From assembly GCF_900129235.1 (NCBI RefSeq), contig NZ_FQUV01000002.1, positions 496,001 through 560,000 of the forward strand: a stretch of DNA of 64,000 nucleotides. The letters are read 5' to 3'. Position numbers and translations under genes: made by a program. Below, piece by piece: positions 1-9,191 of this stretch. The stretch comes from Litoreibacter ascidiaceicola. GTDB lineage: Bacteria; Pseudomonadota; Alphaproteobacteria; Rhodobacterales; Rhodobacteraceae. Within the stretch, counting starts at the first letter, position 1. Each line of letters opens with the position of its first letter. The notes under the pieces were generated by a model. The model ran no database searches. It was given only the letters and a program-made list of their open reading frames with translations, and was not told the DNA's origin.

Positions 1-1315
1 CCGAGAAATATCCGCAGCCGCCGCCATAGATGCCGCGCTTCTCCGGCTCTAACTCGTCGATGATCTCCATCGCACGTACCTTCGGCGCACCGGACACGGT
101 GCCCGCAGGCAGTCCTGACAGCAGCGCAGACAGGGCGTCTTGGTCGTCAGCCAGCTCTCCGGTGACGTTGGAGACGATGTGCATCACGTGGCTATAGCGC
201 TCGATGATGAATTTTTCTGTAGGTGTCACCGTGCCGATCTTCGAGACCTTGCCGGTATCGTTGCGCCCAAGGTCCAACAGCATCAGATGCTCTGCACATT
301 CTTTCGGATCACCTAACAAATCGGCTTCCAACGCGCGGTCTTCCTCCGGCGTGGCTCCGCGCGGTCGCGTACCTGCGATCGGTCGGATGGTCACCTCGCG
401 CCCGAAGACCCGCACCAGAATTTCAGGGCTGGCCCCGACGATCTGGAACCCGCCCATGTTGAAGTAGAACATGAAGGGCGACGGGTTGGTGCGCCGCAAC
501 GCGCGGTACAGCGAAAACGGCGGCAGCGGGAAATCCTGCGTCCAGCGCTGTGACGGGACAACCTGGAAAATATCGCCCGCGCGGATGTAATCCTTGGCCT
601 TCTCGACCGCATCCAGATAGCCGCTATGGGTGAAGTTCGAGACCGGATCAGCGACCGCAGTCTCCTCGCCCAGATCGCGCGCATCTGTGGGCACCGCGCG
701 GTCCAGATCACGCACCGCATCCATCACCCGTTCAGCCGCTTGCGCGTAGGCTGCGCGCGCGGACAAGCCGGAGGCCACCCACGCAGGGCTGACGACGATC
801 ACTTCGCCTTTGACACCGTCCAACACCACCACGACCGACGGGCGCTGCATCACCGCGTCGGGCAGCCCCAACGGATCGGGGTTCACATCGGGCAGATGTT
901 CGACCAACCGGATCATGTCATAGCCCAGATAGCCGAACAGCCCTGCAGAGGCCGCAGGCAAACCTTCCGGCAGATCAATCCGGCTTTCGGCCAGCACTTC
1001 GCGCAACGCGGTCAACGGATCGCTTGCGCATGGCTCGAACGCATCGGGGTCGAAGCGGGCGGAGCGGTTCAGCTCGCTCGTCTCGCCACGACAACGCCAG
1101 ATCAGGTCGGGCTTCATGCCGATAATCGAATACCGTCCGCGCACCTCGCCGCCAGTCACCGATTCCAGCACGAAACTGTCGGGCTGCGCAGCGGTCAGCT
1201 TCAGCATCAAAGAGACCGGCGTATCCAGATCAGCGGCAAGCCGCGTGTAGACCACCTGATTTTCGCCTGCCTCGTACCGCTCGGCGAAACCGTCATATTC
1301 CGGAAACAAGGCCAT
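1..1315 (-). CDS. trpE: Anthranilate synthase component I, 3' end cut by window edge
   Basis: Makes anthranilate from chorismate with ammonia from the glutaminase partner, the first committed step of tryptophan synthesis in the cytoplasm. The frame is open from an ATG at 1315 to the window edge, about 438 residues of a family usually near 500, so only the C-terminal part is missing. The N-terminal FVLES resembles the LLES tryptophan-feedback motif. Chorismate-binding signatures follow: IVGASPEILVR, RPIAGTRPRG and PAGTVSGAPK near the visible end. It starts 2 nt after the ppiD stop, so it is probably co-transcribed with ppiD and has no room for its own leader or attenuator. The identification is secure. 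Confidence 0.95.
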   Translation of the reverse strand, partial: MALFPEYDGFAERYEAGENQVVYTRLAADLDTPVSLMLKLTAAQPDSFVLESVTGGEVRGRYSIIGMKPDLIWRCRGETSELNRSARFDPDAFEPCASDPLTALREVLAESRIDLPEGLPAASAGLFGYLGYDMIRLVEHLPDVNPDPLGLPDAVMQRPSVVVVLDGVKGEVIVVSPAWVASGLSARAAYAQAAERVMDAVRDLDRAVPTDARDLGEETAVADPVSNFTHSGYLDAVEKAKDYIRAGDIFQVVPSQRWTQDFPLPPFSLYRALRRTNPSPFMFYFNMGGFQIVGASPEILVRVFGREVTIRPIAGTRPRGATPEEDRALEADLLGDPKECAEHLMLLDLGRNDTGKVSKIGTVTPTEKFIIERYSHVMHIVSNVTGELADDQDALSALLSGLPAGTVSGAPKVRAMEIIDELEPEKRGIYGGGCGYFS

Positions 1316-1317
1316 GC

Positions 1318-3174
1318 TTAGCGCATGCTCGCGTTCACGGCATTGATCGCAACTTGGTCAAGGCTCAGGCCGTGGCGTGCTTGCACCGCTTGACCGTACA
1401 ACTCGAACACATCCGCCGCGAGGCCCGCGCTGCCCTGTTGGGACAGCTGTGTTAGGAAGTTTTGCGCCTCATCAGCCGAAAGGTCGGCAGCCGAGATGTC
1501 CAGCAGCTCCACCAATATCGCGCCATCATCCGTCGGGATCAGGGCCGTGTCGGAGGCTTTTTCCAGATCAAACGCAGTGACCAGCAAAGCTGGGGGCGTG
1601 CCTTCGATGAACTCTGTGCGGCCACGGTCGGTTTCTGTGCGGCCCACAAGGCCCAAAGCTTCCATCGCGGTGCCTGCATCCAGTTGCGCTTTCAAGCTCT
1701 CGCCCAACTCGCTCAACCGGCGCTTGGTTTCCGCCGCATCCCAAGCCGCCGCAACATCGTCACGGATATCGGCCAACGGGGGTAGGGCGGGTGGCACCAC
1801 CTCGTCCAGACGCGCAGCAAAGATGCCGCCATCAGACAGCTCGCGCGCCTCGGGGAAGTCACCTTCGCGCAACAACAAAGCCTCTTCGCGGAAGTTGTCG
1901 TAGCCCGCGATCCCTTCGTGTTCGTCGTCAGAGAAGTTGATTTGGCCAAACTCAAGTTCCGTATCCGTGCCCAGTTCTTCCAAAGTCGCACCACCGGCCA
2001 GCAGGTCTTCCACTTCGGTCAGTTTATCAAGAACTGCGCGACGTGCCTGATCCTCTGCAGCTTCGGCGACCAAATCATCGCGGACCTCCTCGAAGCTGGT
2101 TTCTTGTGCTTCCAAAACGGCGTTCACACGGTAGAGCGCGGGACCAAGCGAGGTTTCGACCGGATCGGTGATACCCGGTTCCGTCAGTGCAAAAACCGCG
2201 TCGGCAATCGGCCCGTCCAGATCGTCGCGCGATACTTCGCCTTGGTCCACATCTTCCAAGGTCAGGCCGCGCTCTGTCACGAGGTCGTCATAACTGGTCT
2301 CACCCGCATCAATCGCCGCTTTGGCGGCCGTCGCAGCATCTGTGTCGGCAAAGCCCAGACGTTCCACAATACGGCGCTCGGGCTGGTTGAACTCGCCGGA
2401 GCGCTCTTCATAAAGCGCAAGCAGCTCGTCCTCGTTAGGGGTGATGTCGTCAACCAGCATATCCGGTGTCAGCCAAGCATAGCTGATCTTCCGCACCTCT
2501 GGCGTTTCGAACTGGGTTCCGTTTTCGTCATAGAACGCTTGCAATTGGGCATCGGTCGGCGCGGCGTTCGGGGATGCCAGCAGATCGGCATTCAACTCGG
2601 CCCACCGGAAAGACCGGCGCTGGCCAAGATAGCCATACAGCGTTTCGGCGTAGGATTTATTCAGGGTCAGCCCACCGGTCACCGCTTGCTGCAACAACTC
2701 GCGTGCGGCAGTCTTGCGCAGGTCGTCCTCAAAGTCGGCAGGGCGCAGGCTACTCCGTTCCAGCGCAAACTCGTAGGCGTCGCGGTCAAACGCGCCGCTT
2801 GGCCCTTGGAACGCGGGAACCTGTTGTAATTGGCGCAGCACTTCGGCGTCACCAACGGACAGGCTCATCACGCGGGCTTCCTCGGTCAACGCGGTGGAGG
2901 CCGCCAGACGTTCACGAACGCGGATATCCAGACCTTCTTGCAAAGCGGTTTGCATCGAGACCGGCTGCTGGCGACGGCGGGTTTCGAAATCCAGCTCCTG
3001 TTGCAGACCGCGTTGGTATTCCTGAACGGTGATTGGCGTATCGCCAACACTGCCGACGGTCTGAATGTTGCCGCCAAGACCGCCGGAGCCAAAGCCCGCC
3101 AACCCTGCCACCAACAGAAGCAAAATACCCCACACCGCGATGCGCGATGCGCTAGATTTGCCTGACTTGGCCAT
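1318..3174 (-). CDS. ppiD: PpiD/SurA-type periplasmic folding factor (peptidylprolyl isomerase)
   Basis: A membrane-anchored periplasmic chaperone with a parvulin-like isomerase region that helps envelope proteins fold. The 618-residue protein has a short basic N-terminus and one membrane segment (about residues 12-30, IAVWGILLLLVAGLAG), then a SurA_N-like helical region to about residue 180 and a parvulin-like region around 230-380. The C-terminal part is acidic. Length agrees with PpiD (about 620). Transcription runs into trpE with a 2-nt gap. The parvulin domain looks diverged, so chaperone rather than isomerase activity may dominate; that is inference. Confidence 0.88.
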   Translation of the reverse strand: MAKSGKSSASRIAVWGILLLLVAGLAGFGSGGLGGNIQTVGSVGDTPITVQEYQRGLQQELDFETRRRQQPVSMQTALQEGLDIRVRERLAASTALTEEARVMSLSVGDAEVLRQLQQVPAFQGPSGAFDRDAYEFALERSSLRPADFEDDLRKTAARELLQQAVTGGLTLNKSYAETLYGYLGQRRSFRWAELNADLLASPNAAPTDAQLQAFYDENGTQFETPEVRKISYAWLTPDMLVDDITPNEDELLALYEERSGEFNQPERRIVERLGFADTDAATAAKAAIDAGETSYDDLVTERGLTLEDVDQGEVSRDDLDGPIADAVFALTEPGITDPVETSLGPALYRVNAVLEAQETSFEEVRDDLVAEAAEDQARRAVLDKLTEVEDLLAGGATLEELGTDTELEFGQINFSDDEHEGIAGYDNFREEALLLREGDFPEARELSDGGIFAARLDEVVPPALPPLADIRDDVAAAWDAAETKRRLSELGESLKAQLDAGTAMEALGLVGRTETDRGRTEFIEGTPPALLVTAFDLEKASDTALIPTDDGAILVELLDISAADLSADEAQNFLTQLSQQGSAGLAADVFELYGQAVQARHGLSLDQVAINAVNASMR

Positions 3175-3241
3175 GTCTCACCTTCCTAGAAGAAAACCAG
3201 TTGGAACCTGTTAAACCGTCCCCCCCAAAGGGGCAAGCGGA

Positions 3242-4414
3242 TCAGAGGGTTTCCATGCGTGTAAACAGCTCTGCGATGCCGTCCGCGTCGATATTGGCAA
3301 ACGCGATGCGCAGCGACGTCGCGCCGGACGGATCGCCTTCGGGAACGAACATCGTCCCGGGCAGGCACAAAACGCCGATGTCACGCACCATTCGCTGGGC
3401 CAGTTCATTGGACGGCTCGTCGAACGGGTGGGTCATATAAGCGAAATACGCGCCGTTGCCTTGAAGCGTCCAGCCTTTGGCGGCGAGCTTGGGGAATTGG
3501 TCCTCGATTGCCGCGCGGCGGGCGAGAATTTCGGCACGCTGCTCCCCCAGCCACGCGGCAAGGTTCTGCATCCCCCACAAAGCGGCCCGTTGCCCCAACT
3601 GGTTGGGGCAGATCGTCACCGTATCCAGAAACTTCTCCGCCTCTGCCAGACGGGCGACCGAGGCCACCATCGCTCCGACACGGTGCCCCGTCAGCCGGTA
3701 GGCCTTGGAGAAGGAATAAAGCTGGATCAGCGTCTCGTCCCAGTTTTGACGGGTAAACAGGTCATGTGGTGCACCGCTGCGGCTGTCAAAGTCGCGATAG
3801 GTTTCATCTACGATCAACGCGATGCCGTGCGCCTCGCACAGGTCGTAAAATGCGCCAAGCAGGTCGGATGGATACTCCACGCCACCTGGATTGTTTGGTG
3901 ATACCAACGTGATAGCGCGCGTCTTTGATGTGATGAGCTTTGCGGCCTCATCGACCGACGGCAGCAATCCGGCACCTGTCTTCAACGCCACCGAAGAAAT
4001 TCCGCCCATATCAAGCCACATCTTATGGTTGAAATACCACGGGGTCGGGATGATCACCTCGTCCCCCGCAGCACAGAGGGTCGCGATCATCGACGCAAAC
4101 GCCTGATTGCAGCCGGAGGTGATTGCGACCTGCTCGGCTGCGACCTTCCCACCATAGGCCGTAGTCCATTGCGATGCGACCTCCGCCCGCAGTTCTGGCA
4201 ACCCCAGAACGGGGCCGTATAGATGCGTGCCGTCATCCTCGAGGACGAACTTCGACATCGCTTCGCGCAAGGGCGCAGGGGGCGGATCGACAGGTGCGGC
4301 CTGCGAGACGTTGATCAGCGGGCGATCTGCCGGGAATTCAACCCCGTCAATCCAGCGCCGCGCCTCCATCACCGGAGGCGGAAAGGTGGCGGCCATATTC
4401 GGATTGAGACGCAT
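3242..4414 (-). CDS. PLP-dependent aminotransferase (class I/II)
   Basis: A 390-residue fold-type I aminotransferase. Visible landmarks are the SGCNQAF segment near the cofactor phosphate, the VSPNNPGGVEYP segment, the IVDETYRDF aspartate that contacts the pyridine ring, and the lysine in YSFSKAYRLTGHRVG that forms the Schiff base. Substrate cannot be read from sequence; aspartate-, alanine- or aromatic-type activity are all possible. It follows gpt on the minus strand with a 37-nt gap and may be the last gene of the fabI-lysE-gpt run. The ATG at 4414 gives a normal family length. Confidence 0.85.
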   Translation of the reverse strand: MRLNPNMAATFPPPVMEARRWIDGVEFPADRPLINVSQAAPVDPPPAPLREAMSKFVLEDDGTHLYGPVLGLPELRAEVASQWTTAYGGKVAAEQVAITSGCNQAFASMIATLCAAGDEVIIPTPWYFNHKMWLDMGGISSVALKTGAGLLPSVDEAAKLITSKTRAITLVSPNNPGGVEYPSDLLGAFYDLCEAHGIALIVDETYRDFDSRSGAPHDLFTRQNWDETLIQLYSFSKAYRLTGHRVGAMVASVARLAEAEKFLDTVTICPNQLGQRAALWGMQNLAAWLGEQRAEILARRAAIEDQFPKLAAKGWTLQGNGAYFAYMTHPFDEPSNELAQRMVRDIGVLCLPGTMFVPEGDPSGATSLRIAFANIDADGIAELFTRMETL

Positions 4415-4451
4415 GATTTAACATTCCGTATAGAGGGTTAGAGCCGAAAGC

Positions 4452-4952
4452 TTATTCGCCGCGATAGGGCTTCACATATTGCATCGCCATGTCCCACGGG
4501 AAGAAAATCCATGTGTCCTGCGAGACCTCCGTGATGAACGTGTCCACCTGCGCGCGACCCTTTGGCTTGGCGTAAACGGTGGCGAAATGCGCGTTGGGAT
4601 AGAGGTCGCGAACGATCTCCAGCGTTTTGCCGCTGTCGACCAGATCGTCGATGATCAGGATACCTGTGCCGTCCCCCATCAAGGCGTCGTCCGGCTTCTT
4701 CAGAACGCTGGCCTCGGACTGGGTCTGGTTGTCGTAGGATTTCACCGAAATCGTGTCCACCGTGCGGATGTCCAACTCCCGCGCGGCGATCATCGCAGGG
4801 GCCATGCCGCCTCGGGTGATGGCGACCACGGCCTTCCATGCGCCGTTATCCGGTCCATGCCCGTCAAGACGCCACGCAAGCGCGCGGCTGTCGCGATGGA
4901 TTTGATCCCAGCTGATGTGAAAGCCTTTTTCGTGGGGCAGGCGGTCGGTCAT
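4452..4952 (-). CDS. gpt: Xanthine-guanine phosphoribosyltransferase
   Basis: Salvages guanine and xanthine to their nucleotides with PRPP. The 166-residue length matches bacterial Gpt. The PRPP-binding loop is [13 protein letters not shown] (about residues 98-110), and [10 protein letters not shown] near residue 43 is the conserved N-terminal loop. It is 13 nt downstream of the LysE-family gene on the same strand, so co-transcription is likely, although no functional link between the two is obvious. Confidence 0.9.
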   Translation of the reverse strand: MTDRLPHEKGFHISWDQIHRDSRALAWRLDGHGPDNGAWKAVVAITRGGMAPAMIAARELDIRTVDTISVKSYDNQTQSEASVLKKPDDALMGDGTGILIIDDLVDSGKTLEIVRDLYPNAHFATVYAKPKGRAQVDTFITEVSQDTWIFFPWDMAMQYVKPYRGE

Positions 4953-4965
4953 TGGTCAGGTTCCC

Positions 4966-5576
4966 TCAGGTGATGGCAATTTTGGCGCCTAGAACGGCAA
5001 TCAGACCGCCAAAGCTGCGATCCAGTTTCGATTTGAAGCGGCCGTAAGCCGTGCGGGCGCGGGGCAGCGAGAAGACGCGCGCCACAAACATATACCACGC
5101 GGTTTCGACCCAGAAGATATTGAACAAGACAAAAAGCTTGTCCGCCAAGGAGGCCTCAACCGGCACCAAGCCGACGAAAACTGCACCGAAAAACACGGCT
5201 GGCTTGGGATTGGCAAGCATCGCTATGAGACCCAGCCAAACCGCCCCGAATACAGACCGTGGCGCGGTGCCTTCGGCGATAACGGGCAAAGGCTCGGAGG
5301 CGTGTTGCCACATCTTCCATGCGATATAGGTCAGGAACAACCCGCCCACGACTTTCAGCGCGGTGAACAGGGCAGGGACCACTTCAAACAGCAAGGACAG
5401 GCCAAGCAAGGCAGCCGCCGCCCAAAGTGTCGCTGCAAGGCCGAACCCGACAGCAAGCCCCATCGCCGTTCGCAGACCTTCGGACGCGGCGGACCGGACG
5501 CTCAACACGAAAGACGGCCCCGGCGAGATCGCCGCAAGCAAATGGATAAGGGCGACGCTAACGAAGCCCGCTAATG

Positions 5577-5580
<4 letters not shown>
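4966..5580 (-). CDS. LysE/RhtB family amino-acid exporter
   Basis: A 204-residue inner-membrane protein with about six hydrophobic segments. The N-terminal HLLAAISPGPSFVLSVR is the hallmark of the LysE/RhtB family, which exports amino acids such as lysine, threonine or homoserine. Later segments include MLANPKPAVFFGAVF, also conserved in the family. The substrate is not predictable. Its ATG overlaps the stop of fabI by 4 nt (ATGA), which indicates translational coupling. Confidence 0.88.
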
Positions 5581-6380
<800 letters not shown>

Positions 6381-6602
6381 ATTGTCCCCCAGGGCCACTT
6401 CTTGTTTTGTTTGGGATGGTTTAGGCGAAAGCACAGGCTGCATCAAGTCGCGGCAGAGCCTTCAGGCGCAGATATGAAACAGAACTGCGTCATTGCTGGC
6501 GTAGGCATAATTTTGCCAATTGGTCAAAAACGACGCCGCGTCAGGGTTGAGCCCTTAATTCATTGGCGATAGTGCGGCGATGAAACACGGTGGGAATATA
6601 GA

Positions 6603-7208
6603 GTGACTGACAGATCAGGAATATTCGCAGGCGAAGATCCTTTTGAGATCGCACGTCATTGGCTCACTGAGGCCGAGAAGGTCGAGCCCAACGATCCAAA
6701 CGCAATAGCGTTGGCGACCGTGGATGCAAACGGGCTGCCGAACGCACGTATGGTGCTTTTGAAGGACATCGAAAGCGACGCCTTCGTCTTCTATACCAAC
6801 TTTGAAAGTGCAAAAGCGCGCGAGTTGGACAGTTCCGGCACCGCTGCTTTCGTGATGCATTGGAAATCTTTGCGCCGTCAGGTGCGTGTTCGTGGTATAG
6901 TGTCGCGCGAAGACGGTGAACAAGCGGACGTCTATTACAAGTCGCGGTCGCTCAAAAGCCGGTTGGGGGCTTGGGCATCGAAGCAATCTCAACCTTTGTC
7001 ATCGCGTGGCGCTTTGATGGCAAAAGTTGCGAAAGTGACGGCGGAGAAGGGTTTAAACCCCGACAGGCCGCCGTTTTGGGGCGGGTTTCGAATCCAACCC
7101 GTTGAAATTGAATTCTGGGCTGATGGGCCTGCGCGGCTCCACGACCGATTCCGCTGGACACGCAATGATCCGGAAAGTCCGTGGAAAACCTCGCGGTTGA
7201 GCCCGTAA
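6603..7208 (+). CDS. pdxH: Pyridoxamine 5'-phosphate oxidase
   Basis: An FMN enzyme that oxidises pyridoxamine- or pyridoxine-5'-phosphate to PLP. The 201 residues begin at GTG with MTDRSGIF. Conserved parts are [19 protein letters not shown], the FMN/PLP-binding [31 protein letters not shown] and the C-terminal RLHDRF, all in family order. It is divergent from fabI, with a shared 222-bp intergenic region. PLP made here would serve the aminotransferase and HemB-pathway enzymes nearby, but no operon link exists. Confidence 0.95.
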   Translation: MTDRSGIFAGEDPFEIARHWLTEAEKVEPNDPNAIALATVDANGLPNARMVLLKDIESDAFVFYTNFESAKARELDSSGTAAFVMHWKSLRRQVRVRGIVSREDGEQADVYYKSRSLKSRLGAWASKQSQPLSSRGALMAKVAKVTAEKGLNPDRPPFWGGFRIQPVEIEFWADGPARLHDRFRWTRNDPESPWKTSRLSP

Positions 7209-7301
7209 CTACGTCATAAATATACAAAATTGACGTACACGTAAGGGGTGAGGGCAGGAAACCCTTACCTATCTTGAAACCTCTCGATGTGAGAACGTGG
7301 A

Positions 7302-7325
7302 CCCAACATTAGTTGGGAGTACTCC
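7302..7325 (+). promoter_or_regulatory. Foldable ribosome-binding region of the cold-shock gene
   Basis: The Shine-Dalgarno GGGAG sits inside a perfect hairpin CCCAAC-ATTA-GTTGGG (7302-7317) and inside the adjacent palindrome GGAGTACTCC (7316-7325) that runs up to the ATG. Either fold would hide the ribosome-binding site. A further pair, GTAAGGG (7241-7247) and CCCTTAC (7262-7268), lies upstream in the likely leader. A temperature-responsive leader is an inference. Confidence 0.4.
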
Positions 7326-7898
7326 ATGGGCAGTCTTGGAGGCGTCGAAAAATTCGACGCAGTGTGGATGACACAGAATAGTGAAGTTGCTGATACCACG
7401 CGATTTGTCGTGGGTCAGGTTAAGTGGTTCGACGCGGTGAAAGGCTTTGGCTTTGTTGTCGCCGACGAGGGTGGTCCCGACATTTTGCTCCATGCAAATG
7501 TGCTGCGTAACTTTGGCCAAGGCTCCGTCGCGGATGCCAGCAAGGTAGAGCTGCGCGTGCAGGAAACCGATCGCGGGCTGCAAGCCGTCGAAGTTTTGTC
7601 GCTCACGCCACCGGAAACAGATCCGAACGACACGGGCATCGCCAACGTCATCGCCGACTATGATAACGTAGAAATGATACCGGCCCGGGTGAAATGGTTT
7701 GACAAGGGCAAAGGCTTCGGATTTGCCAATGCATATGGTTCAAGCGAGGACATTTTCCTTCACGTCGAGGTTCTGCGCAGATGCGGCCTTGCCGATCTTC
7801 TGGCGGGTGAAGCCGTCTGCGTTCGGGTCGTCGATGGAGAACGTGGCCAGATGGCTGCGGAAATCCACGCTTGGGACCACGCTATCAACCACAACTAA
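7326..7898 (+). CDS. Cold-shock protein with two cold-shock domains
   Basis: A single-strand RNA/DNA-binding chaperone. The 190 residues hold two cold-shock domains: the first at about 27-95 (GQVKWFDAVKGFGFVVAD, then DILLHANVLR) and the second at about 119-185 (ARVKWFDKGKGFGF, then DIFLHVEVLR). Both RNP1 and RNP2 motifs are intact in each. Two-domain proteins of this kind are common in Rhodobacterales. The ATG at 7326 has GGGAG 8 nt upstream. Its 3' end overlaps the DUF192 gene by about 65 bp in another frame. Confidence 0.9.
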   Translation: MGSLGGVEKFDAVWMTQNSEVADTTRFVVGQVKWFDAVKGFGFVVADEGGPDILLHANVLRNFGQGSVADASKVELRVQETDRGLQAVEVLSLTPPETDPNDTGIANVIADYDNVEMIPARVKWFDKGKGFGFANAYGSSEDIFLHVEVLRRCGLADLLAGEAVCVRVVDGERGQMAAEIHAWDHAINHN

Positions 7899-8364
7899 AG
7901 CTGCCGCATTTGCGATCATCCTAACCGGTTTTATCGGTGTAGGCTCTGTTGCGGCCGCATGCTCGGAAAACCGCGTCAGCATCAAGGGTGGTTTCGGTTC
8001 AATCTCGTTCCGTGTCGAAATCGCAGACGACGCACGCGAACGGGCTGTTGGTTTGATGAACCGCGAAACGCTGCCCAAGCTCGCCGGAATGCTGTTTGTT
8101 TACCAGCGCCCTCAACCTCTGGCGTTCTGGATGCGAAACACGCTGATTCCGCTTGATCTCATTTTCGTCGAACCGACAGGTCGCATTGCGCATATACATG
8201 CCAACGCGGTTCCGCATGATGAAACGCCCATTCAAGGTGGGGATGGTTTGACTCATGTTCTGGAGATCGGCGGCGGTCTGGCTGCTAAATTTGGCATTTC
8301 GACAGGCGATATTTTGCAGCATTCGAGCTTTAATCAAAATGAAGCGCTTTGGCCCTGCGGTTAG
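7834..8364 (+). CDS. DUF192 family secreted protein
   Basis: Function unknown; DUF192 proteins are small beta-rich exported proteins. From the ATG at 7834 it has 176 residues: a basic start (RWLRK), a hydrophobic signal core ([15 protein letters not shown], about residues 23-37) ending near VAAACS, then the DUF192 domain with [29 protein letters not shown] and ILQHSSF. No usable start codon exists between the cold-shock stop (7898) and the signal core, so the overlap with the preceding gene is forced. GTG at 7843 or TTG at 7870 are alternative starts. Confidence 0.85.
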   Translation: MENVARWLRKSTLGTTLSTTTKAAAFAIILTGFIGVGSVAAACSENRVSIKGGFGSISFRVEIADDARERAVGLMNRETLPKLAGMLFVYQRPQPLAFWMRNTLIPLDLIFVEPTGRIAHIHANAVPHDETPIQGGDGLTHVLEIGGGLAAKFGISTGDILQHSSFNQNEALWPCG

Positions 8365-8409
8365 GGCTTTTCAAACCCGAAGAAGGTGTTTAGGAAGCCC
8401 TCAGATCGT

Positions 8410-8486
<77 letters not shown>

Positions 8487-8763
8487 TCTAAAGCTCTGAA
8501 ACATCAGAGTAAAATTACCCCCATATTCAAGCATCAATACTAGAGCCCGTTTCGGAGGCTTCCCTAGCGTCATGTTTGGCGTGACAGTCACGTGGCGCGA
8601 TCTGGTGCCTCCACGCGTCCGGAGCGATTCTGTTTCCAAATGCCGTTTAACCCCAATTGGGCGTGACATAATCGCAAAAAACTCCACTCAGCTACATATA
8701 GATGCAAATTCTTTCATCACCCCCTACATGTGGGGCCATTGCATCGAAATGTGTTCCGAGCGC

Positions 8764-8784
8764 TGTGGATAAGCCTGTGGATAG
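8764..8784 (-). promoter_or_regulatory. Two DnaA-box-like sites in tandem
   Basis: TGTGGATAA (8764-8772) is the exact complement of the DnaA box TTATCCACA. TGTGGATAG (8776-8784) differs from it by one base. They are direct repeats 12 bp apart, about 410 bp upstream of nrdJ. DnaA is known to act on ribonucleotide reductase promoters in some bacteria; here the role is inferred. Confidence 0.5.
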
Positions 8785-8909
8785 TTCACTCAATACCCTA
8801 GCTTAAAGTGGTAAGTTGGCCAATTTGATTGGTTTTTCTTTTTGGCACGCCTGTGCACATTTTTGGGCCTCATGGAGCCAGAGAATCGCGGCAACCCCGA
8901 CCAGCCAAA

Positions 8910-8955
8910 GGTCAACAGATTTTTGTCCCCTAAACTGGTAAAAATTCCGTTGACC
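8910..8955. repeat. Long inverted repeat upstream of nrdJ
   Basis: GGTCAAC (8910-8916) pairs with GTTGACC (8949-8955), and the inner arms ATTTTT (8919-8924) and AAAAAT (8940-8945) also pair, leaving a 15-nt loop. It could be an operator or an RNA hairpin; the sequence does not decide. Confidence 0.5.
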
Positions 8956-8998
8956 CGATGGGGGTCGATACGTCAGGTTGTGCAGGCTGATGCCCAAG

Positions 8999-9014
8999 CC
9001 ACCACATATAGTGG
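8999..9014. promoter_or_regulatory. NrdR-box-like site upstream of nrdJ
   Basis: CCACCACATATAGTGG has the 16-bp spacing and the CAC-N8-GTG frame of NrdR boxes (consensus ACACWATATATWGTGT), matching about 12 of 16 positions. It lies 178 bp upstream of the nrdJ ATG, which is where a repressor of a ribonucleotide reductase would act. I did not find the usual second, phased box. Confidence 0.45.
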
Positions 9015-9054
9015 CGGGTAGCAGCAACGGGACGGGGCAACACTCCAGACACAT

Positions 9055-9090
9055 TACATCGCAAGATGTCAGCCCATGCTCATGCATGGG
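9055..9090 (+). promoter_or_regulatory. Two compact hairpins in the nrdJ leader
   Basis: ACATC-GCAA-GATGT (9055-9069 region, GNRA-type loop) is followed by CCCATGC-TCAT-GCATGGG (9073-9090). They lie about 100 bp before the nrdJ start. I could not match them to the cobalamin riboswitch consensus. Confidence 0.35.
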
Positions 9091-9191
9091 ACGAGAGAGT
9101 TTGTCTCCGATCCGGCACCACGGCCCGCATGAGGCAGGTCAAACGGATTTATTACGCGCAATGTTGCGCCTGGGTATCGGGGAACAGACGA

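Larger units (their letters stand above)
8487..9191. other. 705-bp non-coding region upstream of nrdJ
   Basis: No open frame here looks like a gene. The sequence is AT-richer than its surroundings and holds two DnaA-box-like repeats (8764-8784), a long inverted repeat (8910-8955), an NrdR-box-like site (8999-9014) and compact hairpins in the probable 5' leader of nrdJ (9055-9090 and 9156-9169). A near-palindrome CCCCTACATGTGGGG lies at 8721-8735. Confidence 0.6.

Noticed and set aside
8487-8900. Possible replication origin because of the DnaA-like boxes
   Set aside because: Only two boxes, no clear AT-rich unwinding region and no origin-type genes nearby; a promoter role fits better.
8960-9191. 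Possible cobalamin riboswitch before the B12-dependent reductase
   Set aside because: The hairpins are there, but the conserved B12-box sequence could not be found.
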